DNA from: an uncultured Collinsella sp.
Lineage (GTDB): Bacteria; Actinomycetota; Coriobacteriia; Coriobacteriales; Coriobacteriaceae
NCBI GenBank assembly: GCA_902464565.1
Contig: CABQJV010000019.1
Location: 1-41,870, forward strand
Length of the DNA stretch: 41,870 nt
Direction: 5' to 3'
Below, in pieces: positions 24,293-31,358 of this stretch; the first letter of the stretch is position 1; each line of letters begins with the position of its first letter. Below the pieces are notes generated by a model that worked only from the letters and a program-made list of their open reading frames with translations, did no database searches and was not told the origin of the DNA. The translations under genes were made by a program, and so were the position numbers.

Positions 24293-24574
24293 TTACTTGA
24301 TCTCCTGAATCGCGTAACGCGAAACATCTACGACGGCTCCGGATCGGACTTTGATCTGGACCTTCTCGCCTTCGATGCCTTTGACGGTTCCGTAGATACC
24401 GCCGGCGAAAAGAACCTCCTGACCCGGCTTGAGCTCGGTGTGCAGCTCCTTGAAGTACTTTTGCTTCTTCTTCATGTTGATTTGCGACCAGATGGTGTAA
24501 ATCAAGCCCATGATGGCGAGCAGGCCTAAAAGGGCGACCGAGGAGCTCAGGACGTTGGCTCCGAAATCGGCCAT
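24293..24574 (-). CDS. YajC-like single-span membrane protein inside the PTS operon
   Basis: This 93-residue protein resembles YajC, the accessory subunit of the SecDF-YajC translocase. It has one N-terminal transmembrane segment (about 8-28, LSSSVALLGLLAIMGLIYTI), a KKKQKYFKEL basic stretch, then the conserved GQEVLFAGGIYGTVKGIEGEKVQIKVRSGAVVDVSR beta-rich domain. Its ATG overlaps the EIIA stop (TAATG), so the two are translationally coupled. The location, with no secD or secF in sight, suggests a PTS-specialised paralogue that may help assemble EIIC/EIID. That role is inference. Confidence 0.85.
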   Translation of the reverse strand: MADFGANVLSSSVALLGLLAIMGLIYTIWSQINMKKKQKYFKELHTELKPGQEVLFAGGIYGTVKGIEGEKVQIKVRSGAVVDVSRYAIQEIK

Positions 24575-25017
24575 TAGATGCCGTCCTCGTCGCCGAAGAT
24601 ATCCTCTTCCTCGGAGCCGGCAACGGATGCGACCGTCTGGGCGGTGACGCCCGTCTGGCCAACGGTCACGGCCTGCTCGCCAAGCTCGGCGAGCGTGGCA
24701 TTGCCGCGGAGGAACAGAAGCTCAATAACCATGGGAAGGTTGGTGCCAGTCAGAACCTCGACGTTGTCGACATCCTGGGCAATCATCATCGACTGGTTGA
24801 ACGGGGTGCCGCCAAGCAGGTCGGTAAAGACGAGCACGCCATCGCACTCCTCGCGCATGGCGGTAATAGCGGCGCGGAGATCCTCACCGTAGGATGCAGC
24901 CTGGTCGCCCTCAAAAGGAACGACGGTAAAAGCAGGCTGGTCGCCGGCAACCATAGCGATAGCGCTTGCAAGGCCGGGTGCGAACTGTCCATGACCGGTA
25001 AGAATAAAGCCAACCAT
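24574..25017 (-). CDS. Mannose-family PTS EIIA
   Basis: This 147-residue cytoplasmic EIIA takes phosphate from HPr and passes it to EIIB. The phospho-acceptor is His9 in FILTGHGQFAPGLASAI. FTDLLGGTPFNQSM (about 64-77) is the second family signature. It is first in the five-gene operon and GGAAGGG precedes the start. Its stop overlaps the start of the YajC-like gene by one base. The acidic tail (GSEEEDIFGDEDGI) is unusual but short. Confidence 0.93.
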   Translation of the reverse strand: MVGFILTGHGQFAPGLASAIAMVAGDQPAFTVVPFEGDQAASYGEDLRAAITAMREECDGVLVFTDLLGGTPFNQSMMIAQDVDNVEVLTGTNLPMVIELLFLRGNATLAELGEQAVTVGQTGVTAQTVASVAGSEEEDIFGDEDGI

Positions 25018-25719
25018 TCAAATTTCCCTTCCGAAGGTGTGTACAATCTGAGTCCGATGATTTTCGGAAGCCAGCGGGCACTCGCCCTTAAAGCTTCTTA
25101 GAAAGCGTTCTTTGAAGACCAGTGGTTTCTAAACTGGTAGTAACCACGTGACGTGTTGTTGTCACTATATCACCCCAGAAGAGGTCGCTTTCGTTGATTC
25201 ATACGGTAAAACGTTTTTGCACCGCTCACGGTGATAAATCGACCGTTTACCGGTCGTTAACACTTCTACCTGCGGTTTTGAAACCGTTTCGAAATGCTTT
25301 AGCAAAAAATCGGATCTTTTCCTGTGTCTAAACAACGCAGGGCGGCTAAAAATAGCGTGTAGAAAAATTGCAGGTCATTGTGAAGATATGTGAATTGGTC
25401 TTTTTGACTTAATACCAGTTAGAACCAGTTTTGAGATTATCGGTGAACGGTAGTTTTCGACCGTTCACCGGTTACTTGCAATCGTTTGCAGTTGTTTTCC
25501 CAGATGAATTAGGGAAACGCGATGGAACGCTTGCGCAATCACAGGAAATTTTGGCATTTGTCCTTATCCCCCACGCGCCAAACTCCGGCATCCAAAATGA
25601 GCTAATAGCTCACGCTAATCGTTTTCAATCATTACATACTCAGTATCCGTAATTATTTATCGTTTATCGTTAATTCTGATATGATACAAGTATCATCCCA
25701 AACGCCGATTGGAGGGGTT
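25018..25719. promoter_or_regulatory. Long regulatory gap between the PTS operon and the DUF2975-like gene
   Basis: These 702 bases hold no gene but many ordered sites. ACTGGTAGTAACCACGT at 25133-25149 matches the agaS operator and lies just downstream of a possible minus-strand -10 (TATAGT, 25164-25169). ACCAGTT is repeated twice at about 25414-25429. ACCGTTTACCG is at 25242-25252, within 21 bases (25232-25252) shared at 20 positions with the lacI2 upstream region. A perfect 11-base inverted repeat CGGTGAACGGT/ACCGTTCACCG lies at 25441-25470. GAAACCGTTTC at about 25280-25290 resembles a LacI-type site. The right half is AT-rich. Confidence 0.6.
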
Positions 25720-26358
25720 ATGGTCCATCGAAACGCATCTATATCGAATGAAACCATCAGCCGCGAACAGACGATAGCCAAACTGAGGAAGCTCGCTCGC
25801 ATCTGCAAATGGGCCACGATCTGCATTACCACCGCGCTCGCTCTGGGGTTCCTCGCAGTCATTGCGATTGACCTTCTACTCATATTGCCTGGCCTCTCCC
25901 AAGGCTCGTGTCTCCAATCCGTAGAACTTCAAGCCGGCGAAGGGCCGTGCCTTGCTATCGTCGGTACCGATGCGCAGGCCCCACTTATGCTCGTCGCACA
26001 CGATGGTCACACTGCCATAGGGAGCCTCTTGATGACATGTCTCGCGCTTACCATCGCGATAAGCGTGCGCAGGCTTTTCTTCAGCATTGAAAAGGAAGGC
26101 AGGCCCTTTGACCTTGAATGTAACCAGACACTTCGTCGAGTAGGACATTTATTCCTTATCGGCGGCGTTGCCGTGAGGCTTCTTGGTGCCGTTATCACGG
26201 GAATGATACTCTCAGGATTTGGCGGCAGCTTTACGGATGCGTTCGTCGGCCAGTTATTCGAGCCCTCCATGCTCTTTGCAGGCCTGATTATTTGCCTGAT
26301 TGCCAGCATCTTCCGTTACGGGTATATCCTGCAAAAACAAGATGACGAGTTGCTCTAG
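25720..26358 (+). CDS. DUF2975-like four-span membrane protein
   Basis: This integral membrane protein has about 212 residues and four predicted spans: near 33-58 (ICITTALALGFLAVIAIDLLLIL), 104-122 (GSLLMTCLALTIAISV), 147-170 and 185-205. A loop with QLFEPSMLFAGLIICLIASIFRYGYILQKQDDELL closes the protein; that ending is typical of DUF2975 proteins. It starts at 25720 directly behind GGAGGGG. A small XRE-type regulator follows after nine bases, the arrangement usual for this family. The biochemical function is not known. AT-richer codons than the sugar genes hint at transfer. Confidence 0.75.
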   Translation: MVHRNASISNETISREQTIAKLRKLARICKWATICITTALALGFLAVIAIDLLLILPGLSQGSCLQSVELQAGEGPCLAIVGTDAQAPLMLVAHDGHTAIGSLLMTCLALTIAISVRRLFFSIEKEGRPFDLECNQTLRRVGHLFLIGGVAVRLLGAVITGMILSGFGGSFTDAFVGQLFEPSMLFAGLIICLIASIFRYGYILQKQDDELL

Positions 26359-26367
26359 GGGGAATCC

Positions 26368-26607
26368 ATGATTATTCTGCGGCTTGACCGCATGCTCGCC
26401 GAACGCAAGATCTCATCCAAAGAGCTTGCGGAACGCGTGGGCATCTCCCAGGTCAATATGTCGCGCATCAAGACGGGCAAGGTTTCTGCCGTGCGCTTTT
26501 CAACTCTTGATGCGATATGCCGGGCACTCGACTGCCAACCGGGCGATGTACTGGAATATATATCCGACGATGAAGCCGATAGCCTTTTTGGGCTTAAAGA
26601 TGAATAG
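26368..26607 (+). CDS. Small XRE/Cro-type transcriptional regulator
   Basis: This 79-residue protein consists almost only of a helix-turn-helix domain (MLAERKISSKELAERVGISQVNMSRIKTGK), followed by FSTLDAICRALDCQPGDVLEYISDD. This is the YozG-like class that accompanies DUF2975 membrane proteins. GGGGGAA is upstream of the ATG. It probably regulates its own two-gene operon. Confidence 0.88.
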   Translation: MIILRLDRMLAERKISSKELAERVGISQVNMSRIKTGKVSAVRFSTLDAICRALDCQPGDVLEYISDDEADSLFGLKDE

Positions 26608-26640
26608 TCATAATTAAGCCGTCAATCACGCCCTCAACGC

Positions 26641-26677
26641 AAAAAGCCCGCTAGAACGTTGTCCGTTCTAGCGGGCT
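26641..26677 (-). terminator. Terminator of the SurA-like gene
   Basis: Minus-strand stem AGCCCGCTAGAACG pairing with CGTTCTAGCGGGCT, followed by TTTTTG. It lies between the convergent XRE and SurA-like genes. Confidence 0.88.
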
Positions 26678-26719
26678 CAATCAGGTAGATCGGTTAGCGC
26701 GCAGTAGTGCAGGCAAACC

Positions 26720-27814
26720 TTACGCAAACAGGCCGTAGATGCTGATGTTGGCCTTGGCGTAGAGGCCGTTCGCATACTCGGTCCACTTGGAGCTGGCGCT
26801 CGAAGCCTGCGAGGAATACTGCTGGTAGGCGGTGTAATAGGCGGTCATGGCCTGCTTGTAGGTGGCGCTATCGGCCGTAAAGGCATCGTCAGCGAAGGCC
26901 TTAGCGTAGGTGCTATCGGCGTCCTTCCAGGTGCCCTTTTCGCTATCCCACTCGTCGCCGGCAAGGTTGATGATGTAGTCGGCGTAGTCCTTGCTCGCGG
27001 TCTCCTCGTTGCCGTCAGAAGGCTCGGTCGGAGCAGTCGGCATGCTTGCGGAGCTGTCGCCCACCTTCTTCTTGTAGAGCTTCTGCAGCGTAGCGGACTG
27101 ACGGACGATCTGCTTGGCCTGATCCTTGGACACGCCATACTGCTTGGCCATAGTCTTGTAGTCCGAAGTGCCGATGGAATCCTCGGCGTAATGCTTCATT
27201 TCCTTGGCAGAGACGGTAATGCCCTCGTCCTCGGCAGCGTCGAGCAGGATCTTGTTGCGCACGTAGGACAGGATGACGTCGGCAGAAGGAGCGGTGTAGT
27301 TGCCATCGCTATCCTTGACGGTGTCGAGGCTGTACTGGCTCTCGATGGCCTCGCGCGCGGTGATGTCGCTCTTCTTGCCGTTGTAGCTGTAGCTCGCCAC
27401 GGTCGAATCGAGCTGGTCCTCGGTCAGAGTCGCCGAGCCGACGCCCTTGCCGCCAAAACCACCGTTGCCAATAAAGAAGCCGACCACGGCAGCGATCACG
27501 ATGGCGACCACAAAGGCGACAATCATCGTCTTCTTGTGCCTGGATGCATGGCCGTCTTCATCGGAACCCAGAATATCGTCGTCCTCATCCTGGGCCTCGG
27601 GCATCAGATTCTCGTCAGCGGCATCCGCGGCAATCTGAGCCTCCAGACGGGCGTCCTCCTCCTCGGCCGTCGTACCGGCAGCAATGTGCTCGGCAGACGT
27701 ACCGGCGACCAGATCGATCTTCTCGTCCTCATCACCGTCGGGGCCTTCGCCGCGCTCGATGATCTGAATGCCGTCGATCTCGTCCTTCTCGTCCTTCTTT
27801 TGAATCAGACCCAT
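26720..27814 (-). CDS. Membrane-anchored SurA N-terminal-like protein (putative extracytoplasmic chaperone)
   Basis: The 364-residue protein has a very acidic cytoplasmic N-terminus (1-92), a transmembrane segment (about 96-116, MIVAFVVAIVIAAVVGFFIG) and an exported part. The region about 150-265 (AREAIESQYSL, YVRNKILLDAAEDEGITVSAKEMKHY, YGVSKDQAKQIVRQSATLQKLYKK) has the helical pattern of SurA/PrsA N-terminal domains. No parvulin isomerase domain follows. The C-terminus is rich in Tyr, Ala and Ser. A folding role outside the membrane is plausible by analogy only. AAGGAG precedes the start. A hairpin separates it from the upstream icd gene. Confidence 0.65.
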   Translation of the reverse strand: MGLIQKKDEKDEIDGIQIIERGEGPDGDEDEKIDLVAGTSAEHIAAGTTAEEEDARLEAQIAADAADENLMPEAQDEDDDILGSDEDGHASRHKKTMIVAFVVAIVIAAVVGFFIGNGGFGGKGVGSATLTEDQLDSTVASYSYNGKKSDITAREAIESQYSLDTVKDSDGNYTAPSADVILSYVRNKILLDAAEDEGITVSAKEMKHYAEDSIGTSDYKTMAKQYGVSKDQAKQIVRQSATLQKLYKKKVGDSSASMPTAPTEPSDGNEETASKDYADYIINLAGDEWDSEKGTWKDADSTYAKAFADDAFTADSATYKQAMTAYYTAYQQYSSQASSASSKWTEYANGLYAKANISIYGLFA

Positions 27815-27852
27815 ATCAGTTACTCCTTGTTAGGAAACATAGTCCGCAATAG

Positions 27853-27881
27853 AATACGCCCGACAGAGCGCCGGGCGTATT
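27853..27881. other. Hairpin between icd and the SurA-like gene
   Basis: AATACGCCCG (27853-27862) and CGGGCGTATT (27872-27881) form a perfect ten-base stem with a nine-base loop. The following bases are AT-rich but lack a clean T run on either strand. It may be a weak terminator or attenuator. Confidence 0.5.
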
Positions 27882-27940
27882 GATTCTCAGGTTATACGCA
27901 AACACTTAAGTACTATTTAGGCGTTTGCAGCGTGCATACC

Positions 27941-29026
27941 TTAGGCCAGGTGCGCGATAACGGCATCGGCAAAGGCCTGCGTGCCCACAGCACCCTCAAC
28001 GGAGCCGGTCTGGGCACGACGAACGTCGCCGGTAACCTGCTCACCCTCGTCGAGCGTGGCAGAAACGGCGGCACGAATGCGATTGGCCGCGTCGTTCTCG
28101 CCCAGGTGATCGAGCATCATAGCCGCAGACAGAATCTCGGCCGTGGGGTTAGCGATATCCTGGCCAGCGATATCGGGCGCGGAGCCGTGCGTTGCCTCGA
28201 AGATGGCGCAGTCGGCACCGATGTTGGAGCCGGGGGCCATACCCAGGCCACCCACGAGGCCGGCGCACAGGTCGCTCACGATGTCGCCGTACAGGTTGGG
28301 CAGCACCAGGACATCGAAGTCGTTGGGGTTCTGGACCAGGCCCATACAGGTGGCGTCGACAATCTTGTCGTTGAACTCGATATCGGGATAGCTGGCGGCC
28401 ACCTCGCGCGCAACGCGCAGGAACAGGCCATCGGTCGCCTTCATGATGTTGGCCTTGTGCACGGCCGTCACCTTTTTGCGGCCGCAGCGGCGGGCATACT
28501 CAAAGGCATACTCCACAATGCGGCGGCTCTTGGCGATAGAGATCGGCTTAATTGAAATGGCGGAATCTGCGGCGAAGGTCTTCTGACCCGAGCGCTCGAC
28601 AAGCTGAGAGAGCTCCTCGACCTCGGCAGCGCCCTCGTCGAACTCGATGCCGGCGTAGAGGTCCTCGGTGTTCTCGCGCACGATGACCAGGTCGACGTCG
28701 CGGAAGCGCGAGCCGTCGCCCGGCTGCGACAGACAGGGGCGAACGCAGGCGTACAGGTCGAAATGCTTGCGCAGGGCGACGTTAACGCTGCGGAAACCCG
28801 TGCCGACCGGTGTGGTGATGGGGCCCTTGATGGCGACCTTGGTCTCGGCGACCGCGTCGAGCACATGTTGGGGCAGCGGCGTGCCAAACTCGTCCATGAC
28901 GCCGGCGCCGGCCTCCTGGACGTTCCAGTTAATCTGGACACCGGTGGCCTCGACCACGCGGCGCATAGCCTGCGTAATCTCGGGACCGATACCGTCACCA
29001 GGAATCAGGACTACATCGTGCGCCAT
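27941..29026 (-). CDS. icd: Isocitrate dehydrogenase, NAD-type
   Basis: This enzyme oxidatively decarboxylates isocitrate to 2-oxoglutarate. The 361 residues start MAHDVVLIPGDGIGPEI and carry RSVNVALRKHFDLYACVRP, the isocitrate-binding pattern that separates IDH from isopropylmalate dehydrogenase. ENTEDLYAGIE, KANIMKATDGLF, LPNLYGDIVSDLCAGLVGG and ATHGSAPDIAGQDIANP are also present. The Asp-Ile after GSAP, in place of the Lys-Tyr of NADP enzymes, argues for NAD. The ribosome-binding site GAGGAG overlaps the end of the HEAT-repeat gene, so the two are coupled. It could supply 2-oxoglutarate for glutamate synthesis in an otherwise incomplete cycle; that is inference. Confidence 0.9.
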   Translation of the reverse strand: MAHDVVLIPGDGIGPEITQAMRRVVEATGVQINWNVQEAGAGVMDEFGTPLPQHVLDAVAETKVAIKGPITTPVGTGFRSVNVALRKHFDLYACVRPCLSQPGDGSRFRDVDLVIVRENTEDLYAGIEFDEGAAEVEELSQLVERSGQKTFAADSAISIKPISIAKSRRIVEYAFEYARRCGRKKVTAVHKANIMKATDGLFLRVAREVAASYPDIEFNDKIVDATCMGLVQNPNDFDVLVLPNLYGDIVSDLCAGLVGGLGMAPGSNIGADCAIFEATHGSAPDIAGQDIANPTAEILSAAMMLDHLGENDAANRIRAAVSATLDEGEQVTGDVRRAQTGSVEGAVGTQAFADAVIAHLA

Positions 29027-29032
29027 AATCTG

Positions 29033-29731
29033 TTACTCCTCGTCTTCGGCGTCGTCAGATTTTTTAACGCTAGCACGCTTCTTCTTTTTGGAGAGATCCA
29101 GGCCAAAACGTTTAACAAGCATTTCGCAAATCTCGCTCGAACGGGCCTTGAGATAGCTGCCCTTGCCGTTCTCGGCGTCGAACTTAAGGCGCAGCGCGAG
29201 CTTCTCGGCGACCTCGGCGTCGATCTCGCCCTGGCCAAACTCGTACAGGCAACCGAGCATATCGCGATACTCGAGGTCGCCGTGGTAGCACTGGATGGCC
29301 TCGTCCAGGATGGGCCAAGCCTCGCGCGAACGCTCGACGCTCGTGGCGCCCCACACGCACAGCAGGCGGAAGGCGGCATAGCGCAGCGTGGAGGAAATCT
29401 CGTCGAACAGCGCAGTCTCGGCGCCCTCAAAGGCATCGCCCAGCTGCTCGGGGCAGGTGGTGGCGAGCGCCGCCAGGGCATCGAGGGCCTCCCAGCGGGT
29501 CTGAGCCTCGGGGCGGTCGAGTGCCTCGATCAGCGCGGGCACGCAGGGCACGACGCGCTGCGGATCGCGCTCGGCCAGCAGGTGCAGCACGCGGGCGGCA
29601 AACTGGCGGATACGGCGCGTGGGGCAGCCGAGCTCCTTGACCAGACGGTCGACGGCGTTCTCGTTCTCCTCTGCCAGCTGAAGCTGTGCCAGCTCCTCGT
29701 CGGTGAGCTGTTCTTCCTTGTTTTCTGCCAT
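29033..29731 (-). CDS. HEAT-repeat-like helical protein
   Basis: This 232-residue all-helical protein has repeats of the type RRIRQFAARVLHLLAERDPQRVVPCVPALIEALDRPEAQTRWEALDALAALATTCPEQ, which read as HEAT/armadillo-like units at about residues 35-125. The N-terminus is Glu-rich and the C-terminus Lys-rich (LDLSKKKKRASVKKSDDAEDEE). Such proteins usually act as binding scaffolds. It is six bases upstream of icd and 15 bases downstream of a small membrane protein, so it belongs to the degV-garR-icd run. Its partner is unknown. Confidence 0.75.
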   Translation of the reverse strand: MAENKEEQLTDEELAQLQLAEENENAVDRLVKELGCPTRRIRQFAARVLHLLAERDPQRVVPCVPALIEALDRPEAQTRWEALDALAALATTCPEQLGDAFEGAETALFDEISSTLRYAAFRLLCVWGATSVERSREAWPILDEAIQCYHGDLEYRDMLGCLYEFGQGEIDAEVAEKLALRLKFDAENGKGSYLKARSSEICEMLVKRFGLDLSKKKKRASVKKSDDAEDEE

Positions 29732-29746
29732 AGTTACCTCTTCTTA

Positions 29747-30175
29747 CTATTTCTTAGCGTGCTTGCCAGCACCCTTGCTGTCATCGGTGACCGAGATGAG
29801 CTGTCGGTCGGCTGCACCATTGTGACGCGCGCGGCGGCGCTCCTCGGCGTCGCCCGCATCGGCGGCGGCGCGGTGTGCCTTATTGACGTTAAAGACCTCG
29901 TCGTGCTTGCGCCACGGGCCGACGGACTCGCCAAAGCTCATCTTAAGGCCGGCGATAAAGCCGCCGAGCCAGCCGATCGGCGCAAACTGCACCAGCGGGA
30001 ACAGCGAAAACACCCAGGTTAGCAGGACGACTGCCGCCGCTCCCGCAAAGTTGGCAATCCAGTAGTCGCGCTTGGTGATGACGCGCTTTTCGCACGCCCA
30101 CTGGCCGCACAAAAAGCCGATGTAAATCGCAAAGAGAAAGAGCGCTAGCGCAAGCACCACGAACGTCCAGCTCAT
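29747..30175 (-). CDS. Small two-span membrane protein
   Basis: This protein of about 142 residues has two hydrophobic segments, 1-23 (MSWTFVVLALALFLFAIYIGFLCG) and about 38-60 (NFAGAAAVVLLTWVFSLFPLV), then a charged C-terminal tail rich in Ala, Arg and Lys. The start at 30175 lies just after the garR stop, using the GAGGAG in the garR C-terminal codons. I do not recognise the family. Its tight position between garR and the HEAT gene suggests co-translation. Confidence 0.7.
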   Translation of the reverse strand: MSWTFVVLALALFLFAIYIGFLCGQWACEKRVITKRDYWIANFAGAAAVVLLTWVFSLFPLVQFAPIGWLGGFIAGLKMSFGESVGPWRKHDEVFNVNKAHRAAADAGDAEERRRARHNGAADRQLISVTDDSKGAGKHAKK

Positions 30176-30180
30176 GGGCG

Positions 30181-31260
30181 CTACTCCTCGTGATGATGGC
30201 CGCAGCAGCACTCGTGGCCGTCATCATGGCCGTGGCCGCCGCAGCACTCGTGGTCCTCGCCGTGGTGGTGGCCGCAACCGCACTCGTGGTCGTCGCCGTG
30301 CTCGCCGCAACCGCAACCTTCCTCGTGAGCACCGTGCTCCTCGGGACGATACTGCGACCAGTCCAGACCGGCGGCAATGGCGTCGGCCTCCTCCTTATAG
30401 AGTACCGTGATGGCCTGGGTACCCAGCTTGGCGCCACCGATGGCGTCGAGCATGTCGTAGAGCGTAAAGGCCACGTCGGCACCGGGCAGCGCGAGCTCGC
30501 GATCGTCGGCGTAAGCGAGCGCCAGGCGCAGGTCCTTAATGAAGTGCTCGACCATAAAGCCGGGCTTGTAGTCGCCGTCGAGCGCCTTGGGCGCCAGGCT
30601 CTCCATGGCGCCGGACTTACCGGTGCCGCCCAGGATCATCTGACGGGTCTTCTCCAGGTCAAGGCCGCTCAGCTCGGCAAATGCCATGGCGTCTGCCATG
30701 CCGACCATGCAGGCGCCCAGCGACACCTGGTTGGCGAGCTTGGCAGCCTGGCCCTTGCCGGCGCCATCGAAGCAGCAGATGGTTGCCGCAAAGGTGGAAA
30801 GGATATCGCGGACCGGCGCGATGTCGTTCTCGGTAGCGCCCACGATAGCCGTGAGCGTACCGGCGATAGCGCCCGACTCGCCGCCGGTGACGGGGCAGTC
30901 AAACGCCATGCGACCAGAAACCTGGGCGGCCTCGGCAATGTCGCGCGCCAGCTCGGGCGAGCTCGTGGTGAGGTCGATCAAGACCGCGCCCGGCTTGGTG
31001 CACGCGAGCAGGCCGTCGCCCGCCAGGTAGAGTTCCTCGACCTCGGAGGGATAGCCCACCATGGTAAAGACGACATCGGCGTTCGCCACGGCGTCGGCCG
31101 GCGTATCGGCCCAGGCGGCACCGCGCTCGATAAGCGCTGCGGCCTTGGACTTGGTGCGGTTATTGACCGTGACGGGATAGCCGGCGTCCAGGATGTGGCC
31201 GGCGATGGGGGCACCCATGATTCCGGTGCCGATGAATGCGACGGAGAGCTTGTTTGCCAT
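30181..31260 (-). CDS. GarR-type 3-hydroxyacid dehydrogenase with His/Cys-rich tail
   Basis: This NAD(P)-dependent reductase is of the 2-hydroxy-3-oxopropionate (tartronate semialdehyde) reductase / 3-hydroxyisobutyrate dehydrogenase family. The Rossmann motif GTGIMGAPIAGHI is at residues 11-23, DCPVTGGESGA is the substrate-binding motif near 120, and GKGQAAKLANQ holds the catalytic Lys near 174. The core is complete by about residue 300. Residues 307-359 form an extra tail with 14 His and 9 Cys in 53 residues, with CGCG, CCGG and CCCG clusters separated by HHH. The family normally lacks this. It resembles metal-storage tails of nickel and zinc chaperones. GGAAAGG precedes the start. Confidence 0.88.
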   Translation of the reverse strand: MANKLSVAFIGTGIMGAPIAGHILDAGYPVTVNNRTKSKAAALIERGAAWADTPADAVANADVVFTMVGYPSEVEELYLAGDGLLACTKPGAVLIDLTTSSPELARDIAEAAQVSGRMAFDCPVTGGESGAIAGTLTAIVGATENDIAPVRDILSTFAATICCFDGAGKGQAAKLANQVSLGACMVGMADAMAFAELSGLDLEKTRQMILGGTGKSGAMESLAPKALDGDYKPGFMVEHFIKDLRLALAYADDRELALPGADVAFTLYDMLDAIGGAKLGTQAITVLYKEEADAIAAGLDWSQYRPEEHGAHEEGCGCGEHGDDHECGCGHHHGEDHECCGGHGHDDGHECCCGHHHEE

Positions 31261-31358
31261 GAAACCTTTCCTTTTGGGTTGGGTGTTGTTACCAGGTTAA
31301 ATACTCGGTGCCAGCGTTTGGGCTGTGACTTGAGGGCACTTGCAGCCGCAGCGCCTGT

